NCBI RefSeq assembly: GCF_002994745.2
Contig: NC_037093.1
Span: 51,130,384 to 51,194,383, forward strand
Reading direction: 5' to 3'
Source of the DNA: Rosa chinensis
Lineage: Eukaryota > Streptophyta > Magnoliopsida > Rosales > Rosaceae
Length of the DNA: 64,000 nucleotides
Positions 48,494 to 59,319 of this stretch are shown here, one piece after another; within the stretch, counting starts at the first letter, position 1, and each line of letters starts with the position of its first letter. Position numbers and translations under genes: made by a program. Under the pieces are notes generated by a model. That model worked only from the letters and a program-made list of their open reading frames with translations. It did no database searches and had not been told where the DNA came from.

Positions 48494-49789
48494 TGTTGAC
48501 ACCCAAATTTCTGCGAGTTCAAATTCTATGAGTGATAAGCGAAGAGGGGAAGTCATCAACCTCATAACCTAATTGGGCCTTCAAGCAAGCCCATTTCACG
48601 TCAAAAGGAAGCTCTCTATTTAGCAAGCGATACGAGAAGCCCAAATTCTCAAACGATTGACATGCATTTTCAAATGAGCCAACACGCTTATTTACCATGC
48701 GATACGCGTAGACCCAAGCTACGTTTGGGGCTTATACGGAAGGGTGTGGTGTGGAAGGTAACGGATTCTGTGAGACCTATTGTTAAGTTAAGGCCCATCG
48801 ACAATTTTGGGCTTGAGGGCCAAAATTCATGCTTGAGGGGCTAAAATCTTAACAAAGGCTAGTAGAGAGATGAATACAGGCCCAACAAAACTTAAAGCCC
48901 ACTAGAGCCATTTCCCTACCCAAAGTCCATTGCACCAGCCTTTAGCCCAAAGACTGTTGAACCATCTTCTTCCCCAAACCAGAAACACGTGCTGTCAAAG
49001 TTGCTGCTGGGATTGGTGCTTCACCATTTTTGGCAAGAACCCAAAATCCAAGGAAAGACTCTCTGATTCATATGCCCAGCAATCCCTTTTCAATTTCCAA
49101 TAGCCTTCAAACTTTGTGATTACAATTTACAATAACAGAAAATAGGGGATTAGAATCCTCAAAGATCACAGCAGCACAAAATCTGGGATCTTCACCACTG
49201 ACCTTCACTTTCATAGCCAGACCCATCTTTCCCTTTTGGTTTCATGGGGAAAACAAAAGCTGAAGGCTTTAGGATTATCCCACCAAAACTAAGAATACCA
49301 CTTAAAAACCCCCAGTTCTTAGCACGAATCTTCCCCTTCGATCTCCACTATAAAAAGCGGGTTCATCACCGTTGGAAGCAACAACAACCCAGAAACATCA
49401 AGCAAGAGATCAAGCTCTATCTCTAGATCCCTAGCCATCAATTCATCCCAATCAATCTTAACCCAAAACCCAGAAATCATGCCATTGATGGAACTCTCTC
49501 TCTCTGCTAAACTCCCAGGCATCTAGCTCCCACACCATATCTACCTATAAGTTCTGTTCTCGTGAAATCAACTCCGATCGCTGTCGTTATCATCTAACCC
49601 CAATCGCTGCAGTTATCATCTAACCCCAATCGTTGTTGTTATCTTTTAGCCCAATTGCTGCTGTTACCATCCAGCTAGTCACAACAAAATTGTTCCTGGG
49701 TCACACCTTCGATCGATTTTGGGCCTGATCTTCGCTCTATCAAGAGGGCTATCGCTGCTAGAAATCCAAAGCACAAACTTGCCCTCACA
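48494..49789 (+). repeat. Tat-like element 3' LTR
   Basis: 1,296 bp, about 99.5% identical to the 5' LTR by eye, with a 2-bp insertion (ct) near 49737. It is followed by acaaatcc, which does not match the left flank. Confidence 0.92.
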
Positions 49790-49841
49790 ACAAATCCAAT
49801 TCCTACATTGAAAATTGGAATTCCCACATTAGAATTTGGTT

Positions 49842-50572
49842 GGGGTCATCATTTGGCCATTAGGCCCTAAGCCCATTTCAAGCCCGGCTGGCCCGGTCCT
49901 TTTTAAATAGGGTAAGGTAAGGGCCATGAAAATGAAGCCCGTCGGCCCATCCCATGGCCAAGCCCGTCCCAACCCTTTAAGCTCGCCCTAACAAGCCCTA
50001 ATGATTTTCTATTTTTCTATTTTTTAAATATGTTCATCTTTTTTTTTTATCTACATACAACTTATCCCTTTATTATTTTGTAATTGATTTAGGAAGCTTT
50101 ATATTCTTTAATATTTTCTTTGTCAAACAACAATTAATTTTAGAAGATTTAGAGAGATAATTAATTGTACATGACTACTTTAACTAATATTTACAAATGT
50201 TATTATGGGAACTTAAACAAGATGTACATATTAAATAGGGTCAACAACAAAAAATGAGTCTTGAATTGCCTGCCGATACAAGTTATACAACCATTGAGCC
50301 ACATTTTGCCAACAAAAAAAAAATATTGTCAAACAAAGTAAGCCCTTTCGGCCCTTGTCAGCCCTAATTGGCTCTATTTGGAGGGCCGTCCCGGTCCGGC
50401 CCTTTTGACCCTTACGAAAAGGGCCTTAAGCCTTTAAGGGCTGGCAAGGGCTTACATATTGAGGCCTCGATCTGGTCCTAAGTTTTGTTGACTTTGACTA
50501 GGCCCTACCCTACCCTAAGCCCTAAAATTTAGGATAGAACCGGCCCTGGCCGGGCCCATGATGACCCCTATA
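49842..50572. mobile_element. GGGCC-rich hAT-like MITE
   Basis: The left end ggggtcatcatttggcc and the right end, on the other strand, ggggtcatcatgggccc form short terminal inverted repeats. Both flanking 200-bp regions are full of ggccc/gggcc words, as in plant hAT elements starting TAGGGGT. The centre (about 50010-50330) is AT-rich. I could not identify a clean 8-bp target duplication. Confidence 0.5.
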
Positions 50573-50889
50573 ATTGGGGCACAAGTCCCACATTGGAAAC
50601 TTGGCGAATCAATTAACAAATCCAAATCCCACATTGAAAATTGAGACACAAGCCCCACATCGAAGACATAGTCAATTAACGATTCAATCAGAATATTTCT
50701 GATGACTAATTTATTGAACCTAAATAAGGTCCTTAACAATTAGAGACGTGATTGGAGAGGAACCTGACTCTTATAACATGTTAAATAACGACAAGTGTGG
50801 CTCATGACCCACGATTGTACCGATATCATCTCAACCTAACCATTCATTAGGTATTGTGTTTTAATCATAAAAGATCTCGGTATAATTAG

Positions 50890-50946
50890 GTGTGATTCAT
50901 CCACTTATAAGTTATATTTTTATTTGTCATTTTTCCAATGTGAGAT
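50890..50946. repeat. Dispersed repeat core, copy B
   Basis: Matches 22457-22513 at 55 of 57 positions, with weaker similarity for about 80-100 bp to the left. This shows that the sequence the CACTA element landed beside is itself a repeat. Confidence 0.6.
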
Positions 50947-51360
50947 CTTTCCTCTACAACACTAACCATATCTCATTAAAAAAGTACCGGTACATTTTCT
51001 AGAATCAACAAATTTAAATTGATTGAACTAAGGATCTATTTCCATGAGACGTCTTCCTTAAGGTTGGGCTCGTGGAAAAATAAACCACTGTTTTATTTGA
51101 TTTGTTCTTTTTGGGACGAGCCACTAAGGCTTGAGAATCTTCAGTAGATTGCTCAGTCTCAGAAAGCTACACAACGAACTTTAGTTTTACTACCTGAATG
51201 AGTGTCCTTGATGCATCCTAGAAGAGACAGAACAAGTCTAGAACCCACTCATAACAAATCAAAAGCTTTATTTAGGATTGCTCGTCAATTTGAAAAAGCT
51301 TTTATTACTTATCACTTTCAGTTAGAAACACATAGGGTTTCTAGTTTAAAAAAATGGGAT

Positions 51361-51447
51361 AAATATAGGTGAAGTGAAACATAATGAAAGACAAGTTAAA
51401 CTTCAAGGTTTTGGGGGCACAATTGTAAAGCAAATTGTGACTCAACA
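51361..51447. repeat. Remnant of an Athila-like LTR edge
   Basis: The stretch ends 'gggggcacaattgtaaagca' and then attgtgactcaaca. This is a diverged copy of the right edge of the Athila-like LTRs (ggggcacaattgcataagta, atttgtgactcaaca). Only about 90 bp are left. Confidence 0.55.
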
Positions 51448-51673
51448 ATGATATAAGTCTCTTTTTTGTTGGAAATTTTTCTACACACCTACGGTGTAAG
51501 TGACGCAACAATTATTAGATGATCTCAGCCCTTGATATTTATAGTCAGCTTTTTCTTAAATAACCAAAATTCAGCCGTCAATTCATGTTAGTATAAGTAC
51601 ACATCGATGTTGTGAATCTTCTTCCCTCTTTTGTAAATGAAATGTTCTGAAATCGATTGATTAAAGGACAATT

Positions 51674-51709
51674 CCCCCCCCCCCCCCCCCCCCCCCCCCG
51701 CGATAAGGA
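51674..51709. repeat. C36 homopolymer
   Basis: 36 consecutive cytosines about 1.1 kb upstream of the JmjC gene's start codon. The opposite strand is G36, able in principle to form G-quadruplexes. An assembly or sequencing artefact is possible. Confidence 0.9.
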
Positions 51710-52788
51710 AAAGAAGTTATTAAGGAGAATCATTACTGCCTAAAAGTAATGGAAATCTAGTAATTTACATTGTTTAAACGTGGAAGGGGGACATATGGGC
51801 TACTATCAGAACTTCAAGAAACCCACTAAAGAGAGAAGAAGAAGCCCATCCATTTTAGCAAACGGAGTCCAGAGTTTGGAACTTGCAGAACCGTTTGCAA
51901 ATCCAAAGCAGCCGAATCTACTTTTACTTTTGACCCTTCTTCTCTGTCTTAATTCCCACAAACACATTGTTTCTTTGTGTTTCAAATTCATATTTACCCA
52001 CCAACAACCCAAACCAGTTCAGGTAGGGTAAGCGCGAACCTGTCTCCAAATTCAAGACTCGGTCTTGCAGAACGGTTGGGTCTGTCAAGTGAAATTGTGG
52101 GTGTGTCTTTCTTCTTTACCAAATTGGGAACAGATCCATTTTTGTCTTGCTTATTGATTTCATGGGTAGCAAATTGTTTCTTTTATATGGCGAATTATGA
52201 GCTCTCAAAATTGTTTAGATTTTTTCACTCAGAGTTCTTGTGTTCTTTCAGTTTCTGGGTTTTCTTTGTTCTTTAGAACTCTTACACAGTCATATAAATG
52301 AAGCAGACGCAGATTTTATTGGATTGAGCATAATATTAGCTGCACTTGGCATGAATGTGGAATCATTTTACTTACATGTTTGCTTTTGTTGTTGGAGATG
52401 ATATGTGTGTGCCTTTTATTTGAGGGATGTGCATTTTGTGAGAATCTTGTTAATTACTTCAATGGTTTCATAATTTTCCAATTTTTGATTGTTGGGATGT
52501 GCTTCTGTTTTTCTTTCCTTCTTTGAAAGAGTGTGTTTTTTATTTTCCTCTCACGTTACCTTTACATATTCGCTTTTCTTGTTGGCTCGTTGGAGATACT
52601 ATATTCGTGTCCTCAATTGGAAACCGGTGCATTTTGCGTGACTGTTACACCTGATAATCTCTTCAATGTTTTCAGTGTTTGCAATTCTAGATTGCTGTTG
52701 TTTTTGTCTTGTTTATTTTCTTTTACTTTCCTTTTGCAGTACCATCCGTTGCAGAATGCAGTAAGGCTTGAATCTCAATTGGGAGAAT

Positions 52789-55700
52789 ATGAAAAACAAT
52801 TCGGTTCCACCTGGTTTTGCGCCTCGTACTTCCTTCACGCTGAAGAGGGCAGAAGTCTCAGTTGTGGGAGCTGAAGAAACCCATAGGTCCAATGCTGTTG
52901 TGGATACTTCCAAGCAAGGGCCAATCCAGATGGATGCAACATCTGACATGACTGCCTTGGAGAAGGTCAAAACATTTCTTCACAATAGGCCATGGTTGCT
53001 TTTCGACCAAAGTGATCACACTTCAGTGCAATCTGACCCACAACAGTTTCATATGGTTTGTTCTTCCCTCCTGCCCTTTTTGTCAGTGTGTCATATATAT
53101 GTAATTATTTTAAGCATGAAATTACCTTGAATTCAAATTTCAACTTGGTTATGCATCTGCAAACGATGTTGCTGACTAAGAGCTTTGTATATGTTTCATC
53201 ATCAATTGGGCTAATAATATAAACACAACAATCATATCTTGTATGAGAGTACCAAGAACAGTAGCTAATAGCAAGAATATTATCAGAAATGAAGAACCTC
53301 TATGTATTTGTTGTCATATGTGTGTTTTTTGGGTAATAATTATTCTTATATATGTTTTACCACTTTCTGTGGCCAATATGTTGAGGACCAGAACATGTCC
53401 TCTGGGCTTAATAGTATCTCTACCCCTTTAGAATAGATGAAGGGTGTACTATGTTGATATTGTTTGTCCAAAGAAAAAAAAAGCTGAAAGCAATTGTAGG
53501 ATTACCGGAAAGTTACTGCAGTTGCTTGTGTTTCATCTCTGGTTGGAAGTTGTTAATACTATTTCGTTTTAGGAACCCCCTCCGAAAACGTGCCCCAATG
53601 GTGTTACTCGTGGAAGCCCTGAATCCAGTTATTGTGTAAAGGTTGATTTCCATTCACTCACCTTTGAATTGTATAATTATTAGGTACTGGTTTCAACATT
53701 TCCATTTTCATTCACTGAGGCAATTGTAGGATTACTGGAAATTTACTGCAGTTGTTTATGTTTCGTCTCTGGTTGGATGTTGTTAATACTTTTTCTTTTA
53801 GGAACCCGCTTCAATAACTTGCCTTATTGTTTAAAGCTTGATTTTCATTCACTCAGTTGCTTCTCTTCTCTTTGCTGGGAACAATTGTAGGATTGCTGGA
53901 AGTTTACTGCAGTTGTTTATGTTTCATTTCTGGTTGGAAGTTGATTAACCTTTTATTTTTAGGAACCCCGCCTCCCGAAAGGTGTTACTCGTGGATGTCC
54001 AGAATCCGGTTATTGTGTAAAGGTTGATTTTAATTCACTCAGTTGCCTCTCTTCTCTTTGAATTGTATGATTATTAGGTGCTAGTTTCAACCTTTTTTTC
54101 CGTCTTTGATTTTCTAAAAGCATTGCCATGTCAAGTTCACTCTTTCACTTGGTGTTTTTGATTGCATTTTTGGAATAGGTAACAGAAAGGTGGCATCCTG
54201 AGGGTGCAGTAATAGACACTCTTGAAAAGGCTCCTGTTTTCTATCCAACACATGAGGTGAGGTGATTCTTTTTTCTGACTGTGGTTACTTAGTGCATTTG
54301 TTTCATGACAGAGATCTTCTTTGAATCTTTTGTTGAATATCAACCGTCTTGCTTATAAAAGTTTAATTTTTCTTATCTGAAGGAGTTTGCGTTTCTCTTG
54401 CAGGAATTTAAGGACACTCTTAAGTATGTTACAAGTATAAGTGCAAGAGCAGCGCAATATGGTATCTGTCGTATTAGTCCTCCTCCTTCCTGGAAACCTC
54501 CATCCCTTCTTGAGGAAAACAGCATATGGAATAGTTCCACATTTGCTCCCCATATTCAGCGGATTGATGGGCTGGGGAGTAAAATGGATGGCTCTGATGA
54601 GAGCACAAAAAAGAAGAGAAGAATCTCGACAGTGGGTTTGGACTCTGGATTTGAATCTACCTCAAGTCTGGGTGAAACAGGACAGTCTGATGTCAATTGC
54701 TTTGAATCGGAACCTGGTCCAGAATTCACTCTTGACAGTTTTAAGAGGTATGCAGATGATTTCAAGCATCAGTATTTCTGCAAAAGTGACGTCATAGGTA
54801 ATCAAGAGCAGTGGGAGCCGTCAGTGGAGAATATTGAAGCTGAATATAAACGTATCATTGAAAACCCAACTGAAGGAATCGAGGTATGTTATAAAAATTG
54901 AGATGATCATTGATTAACTTTCTTTCTTCTTTTTTATTGGGCAGCTTATGCTTTTAATTGTTATCTTGGTGTATTGTCTAGGTGCTTTGTGGAAATTATT
55001 TGGAGACTAAAGCGTTTGGCAGTGGATTTCCAACAGTATCACATGATTCCAATCCTTTGGAAACATCAGATTACCCTGATTGCTTGCCATCTGGCTGGAA
55101 TTTAAATAATCTACCCAGACTCCCTGGTTCTCTTCTTTCTTTTGAAAGCCATGACACATGTCATATTTTAGTGCCTCAGACTCGTGTAGGAATGTGTTTT
55201 TCATCTAGTCTTTGGGTAAGATTTGATATTTATAATGTTTGTCCTGCTACATCTGTTTCAGATTGCAATTTTGACGAGTTATTGATGTACTTTGAAGTAT
55301 GTTAACTTTACAATCGTAATGTTTTTGATGATTTGTCTAACTACTATTTTTTATTTCTTGATAATGCTTTGATCTATTTTCATTGATTTTTTTAAACAGA
55401 GAGTTGAAGAGCACCACTTATACTCATTGTGTTACAATCATCTGGGTGCTCCTAAAGTTTGGTATGGTGTCCCTGGGAAATCCCGCATAAATTTTGAGGC
55501 AGCCATGAGGAAGTCCTTTCCAGATTTATTAAAACAGCATAGGCTGGTGAGCCATACTAAAGTCAGTTACTTACATGTGTTTATGACCGTTCTTGTATTT
55601 GGTAAAGGTTACTCTGTCTTTGGAAGAGATGATCACTTCTCTTTTACCTTTATTAATATTTATTGATCTTTCATGTCATGCGCTTTTTGGTACAGGTTAA

Positions 55701-57386
55701 GCAAGTATCCCCCTCCACATTGAAATCAGAGGACATTCCTGTCTTTCGTTGCATTCAGCGTCCTGGAGAGTTTGTTCTTGTCTTCCCTGGAGCTTATCAT
55801 TCAGAATTCGATTGTGGCTTTAATTTTTCTGAGAGGGCATGTTTTGCTCCTCTAGACTGGTTGCCTCATGGACAGAATGCTGTTGAACTTTACTCTGAAC
55901 AGGGGAGGAAAACAGCTATATCCTATGATAAGGTGTTGCTTGGAGCAGCTAGGGAAGCTGTAAGGGCACAATGGGAAATTTCACTGTTGAAGAAGAACAA
56001 AAACTCAGAGAATTTACGCTGGAAAAATGCCTGCTTAAAGGATGGGATCTTAACAGAAGCACTCAAGGTAATTTCTAGATTCCATGACATTATTTTAAAG
56101 TCATCTGCGGATCTTGCTTGAAACCTACGGGATTTTGAATGAGTTTGCACCAACATATTGAAGCATAAAGCAGTTCCTTTTTAATCAAAGGCATTGAATT
56201 ATTAGGTATTTAGGTTTGCTTTTTCCTTTTCCTTCTCTAGTTGATATTTTGCACTTAGTGAGACTCTGTTATGCATCTTTTAACCTGGTTGCTGATAATC
56301 AATACTTTCAATTTTTTTCAGTTGCGTCTCAAGTCTGAAGAGATTCGAAGGAAATATTTTTGCACCTCTTTGAAGTCACAGAGGATGAATTCAGATTTTG
56401 ATGCTACCATGAAAAGGGAATGCAGCATTTGTTTCTGCGATCTTCATTTCTCTGCAGTAGGTTGTCCTTGTTCTGTAGACAGATACTCATGTCTGTTTCA
56501 TGCAAAGCAGTTCTGTTTTTGTGCTTGGAGTAACAAGTTTTTCCTCTACCGTCATGAAATCAGCGAGCTAAATCTACTTGTTGAAGCTTTGGAAGGAAAA
56601 TTAAGTGCAGTCATCAAATGGGCGAAAGATGATCTTGGCCTGTATTTGCATGAACATCTTCCCAAAAGCAATGCACAATCACCTGGGCAGGTGGATAATC
56701 CCATCTCTCCCACTGATAAAATAAAGCCGAAACAGTACACATCGGAAGATATAACGCCACCGATTTTGAGTTGTGGCACTGGTCCCATTTATCTCACTGA
56801 TAAAAGAAAGCTGAAACAGTACACATTGGAAGATATATCGCCACCGATTTTGGGTTTTGGCTCTGCTTCTAGCATAAAGGCGGAATTGAAGGCACGTATG
56901 CTGCAATCCACAATTTCAAACATGTTGAAAGCAAACGGTAATCCAATAGCTTCCCTTGATGCTGCAACCAGTGCTGCTTCTAGCATCAGGGCTGAATTGA
57001 AGGCACGTCTCCTGCAATCCTCAATCTCCAACACATTGAAAGGAAATGATAATCCAACAGGATCACTCAATGCTGCAACAGCCAATGGCAATGGTAGAAA
57101 TCCTGCTTCTAGCATCGAGGTAGAGATGAAGGCACATGAATTCCAATCAACAATCCCAAATGAATATAAAGGCGTGTGCACTCCGCAACAGCCAATGGCA
57201 GCGGTAGAAACTCCTATTCTGCCTATAGAGGTGGCCTCTGATGTTTCATCTGTAACTTCAAGTGAATCATCCTCGGAATCTGATGATATAATACCAGATC
57301 TTGGCAAGCTTTCAGAAGCTAGTCATCAAGCAGAAAGTACGGCACCTCAGAACATTCATATTCTTAGTGATGACAGTGATGGTTAA
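52789..57386 (+). CDS. JmjN/JmjC-domain protein, JMJ19-like (KDM5-related), probably catalytically dead
   Basis: Related to plant KDM5-type histone H3K4 demethylases of the nucleus. Eight coding exons join in frame: 52789-53055, 53573-53641, 54179-54256, 54404-54883, 54982-55215, 55400-55546, 55696-56067 and 56322-57386, giving 903 residues. A 5' untranslated exon probably ends near 52022. Order: [14 protein letters not shown] near the start, JmjN (about 128-165, APVFYPTHE...EFKDTLKYV), JmjC (about 340-475) and a C5HC2 zinc finger (583-636) with its Cys/His set intact. In JmjC the first iron ligand His is Arg377 (SSSLW/RVEEHH). Glu379, Lys395 and His460 remain. FYRN/FYRC domains found in JMJ14/15/18 are absent; the C-terminus is repeats. 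This shape fits JMJ19. A duplicated third exon (53963-54022) may be used instead of 53573-53641. Confidence 0.9.
53486..54098 (+). repeat. Triplicated small exon with its intron flanks in the JmjC gene
   Basis: Three tandem units of about 150-220 bp each start 'caattgtaggatt' and include a splice acceptor, a small exon and downstream intron. Copy 1 has a 69-nt exon (53573-53641) and copy 3 a 60-nt exon (53963-54022). Both are open, in phase 0, with AG acceptor and GT donor. Copy 2 (from 53802) is internally deleted, hits a stop and has lost its donor (aaagct). Both good copies encode the conserved GVTRG-x-PES-x-YCVK stretch just before JmjN. Confidence 0.85.
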
Positions 57387-58154
57387 TCGTGCTAGAACTG
57401 AATCATTATGTGAACCCAATAAAATGCTCCGTCCCCAGTTAGGCATGAGATGTAGGTGATTGATTGGCCCTTTTATGGCTTCCTGTTGTATTCTAGTATA
57501 ATATCCGCTATATTAGTCATTATATGCATATGGACTTGTGGAGGAATAGCAGCGTAGCCCTATGAATTGTACTTGTCTTGATAAAGGAAGGAATAGAATA
57601 CCATCACTTATTTGTCGTGATTGAAATTTGAATTCAGTTTCCTTGGAACCCAATTCTTTTATCTCGTTGGTGCATCTTTTAGAAGCATGATAGCTTTCTG
57701 TGTTACATTAGCTGGATAGCCACTCTTCCATGTTTCTTTCATATGCAGTTATGCACACTGAGCCTCTGTTAGTCTGTCTGCGGCTCTGAAAATTGAGGTC
57801 CAAATACTAAAAGCTCATCTGTCGAAAGACTAATCTCCCATCGTGTTGAACTGCAGAAATGTGTTCAACTGCTACAAAACTCAAATGAAATCTGGCACTG
57901 AAATATGGTATATTAATACTGGTGTAATTGCAACCAGATAGTGAAGACATACAAGGAATCATAACTCCCGTCCATCTACAACACCAAAAAGAATAGTAGC
58001 AGTAGTACAAACGAACCGTAGCACCCAACGAAATTAGAGGCGGCTTCAAATTTTAGTATACAAAGAATCATCATCATTCATCATCAATCACAATGAATAC
58101 AAATGCTAAACACAAGAATGCACATAGACAAGGAGCACGAGTATGATCTATATA
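57387..58154. other. Convergent 3' regions of the JmjC and isomerase genes
   Basis: The two genes end tail to tail about 770 bp apart. An aataaa signal occurs at about 57418-57423 for the plus-strand gene. No additional gene is visible. Confidence 0.6.
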
Positions 58155-59319
58155 TCAAAGGCCAGCCGAAACCAATCCATGCAGAGTGACAATGCCAATC
58201 ACTACATTCTTCTCATCGATGACAGGCAAGAACTGCACAGGGGAAGGAGGAGCTTCCATTTTCTGCATGGCGTCGACAGCCATTGCGTCCGGCCCAATAG
58301 TCCTCGGGTTCCTGTTGCACATTTCCCCAACTGTGAGCTTGAAGATGGCCTCTCCGCTCGCCTTGAGAGTCCGCCGGAGATCTCCATCGGTAAATGTCCC
58401 TATCAGATGATGCTCGTCGTCGATCACAAGCAAGCAGCCACATCCCTTGCTTGTTAGCTCCACCAATTGCTCCATTATCATGTCCCCTTCCTTGCACACC
58501 GGTAACTCCTCTTCTTTCTTCATCACATCTCTCACCTTGAAAAAAAAATGTCAAAATCAAAATCAAATTTCACAAATTGAAAAAAAAAAAAAAAAAAAAT
58601 TGACTACAGAAACCCTAGATATTGGGGATTGGAAACCGGACCTTGAAGATGAGGGACTTTCCGATCCGACCGGCGGGGTGATTGGCGGCGTATTGCTCCT
58701 TGGTGAGGTTTCTGGCGCCCATGAGGGCGATGGCGACGGTGTCGCCGAAGACCATCTGGATGGCGGTGGAGGTGACCGGAGCCAAATCGAAGGGGCAGAG
58801 CTCCCTCTCCAAGGGCAAATGCACGTTCATGTCGCAGACGGAGGCGAGGGCATTGCCGTCGACGGAGGTGACGGAGATGAGGAAGGCGCCCTTGGCCTTG
58901 GCGCAGGGGACGAGGCGGAGGAGCTCGTCGGTGTTGCCGGACTTGCTGAAGAGGACGAGGACGTCGGCGGCGGCGAGAATGCCGATGTCGCCGTGGAGGG
59001 CGTCGAGGGGGGAGAGGAAGGCGGAGCGGATGCCGAGGGAGACGAGGGTCTGGGAGATCTTGTTGGCGACGAAGCCGGACTTGCCGACGCCGGAGAAGAA
59101 GATGGTGCCGGAGGAGCGGAGGAGGGTGCGGGTGAAGGAGAGGGTCTGGGAGAGGTCGAGGTGCTGGAAGAAGAAGTTGAGGTGGCTCTGTTGGGATTTG
59201 AACAGGTTTAGGAGGGTAGTTTCGTCAATTGGGGATTGGGATGGGGTGGTTGGTTTGGTAGAGGAATGTGGGTGGAGGAGGTCCGACGACAACGAGGGCG
59301 GCGGCGGAAGAGACCCCAT
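58155..59319 (-). CDS. Arabinose-5-phosphate isomerase, KpsF/SETH3-like
   Basis: Predicted to interconvert D-ribulose 5-phosphate and D-arabinose 5-phosphate, the first step toward KDO, a sugar of the pectin rhamnogalacturonan II. Two exons (59319-58642 and 58535-58155 on the minus strand, GT/AG borders) give 352 residues, the usual family length. The start is the ATG at 59319, giving MGSLPPPP; the frame is open further upstream but has no earlier ATG. A SIS sugar-isomerase domain (about 45-200) shows [37 protein letters not shown] and NHPAGRIGK. Two CBS domains follow (about 227-285 and 290-352; [10 protein letters not shown], then [20 protein letters not shown]). All expected motifs are intact. 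Exon 1 is GC-rich, so long frames appear on the opposite strand; those are shadows. Arabidopsis SETH3 is the likely ortholog; pollen-tube involvement there is from memory. Confidence 0.94.

Larger units (their letters stand above)
35714..49789 (+). mobile_element. Tat/Ogre-like LTR element, non-autonomous, split by a nested LTR element
   Basis: Direct repeats at 35714-37007 and 48494-49789 (1,294 and 1,296 bp) begin TGTTGACACCC and end CCTCACA. I count about six substitutions and one 2-bp indel between them. The primer-binding site tggcgacttcactgggga (37011-37028) follows the left LTR and a purine tract (aagggggc, about 48484-48491) precedes the right one, so transcription runs rightward. Removing the nested 6.26-kb element leaves about 7.8 kb without gag or pol. 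The only sizeable frame is antisense. The flanks (ttaac and acaaa) do not match, so no target duplication is visible. Confidence 0.85.
50573..51673. other. Intergenic DNA with repeat remnants
   Basis: Holds the dispersed-repeat copy (about 50760-50950) and a short LTR remnant (51361-51447). Several 'cccacattgaaaattg' motifs occur at 50585-50670. No gene recognised. Confidence 0.5.

Noticed and set aside
53802..53836. Middle copy of the triplicated JmjC-gene exon as a third alternative exon
   Set aside because: It meets an in-frame stop and its donor GT has become CT.
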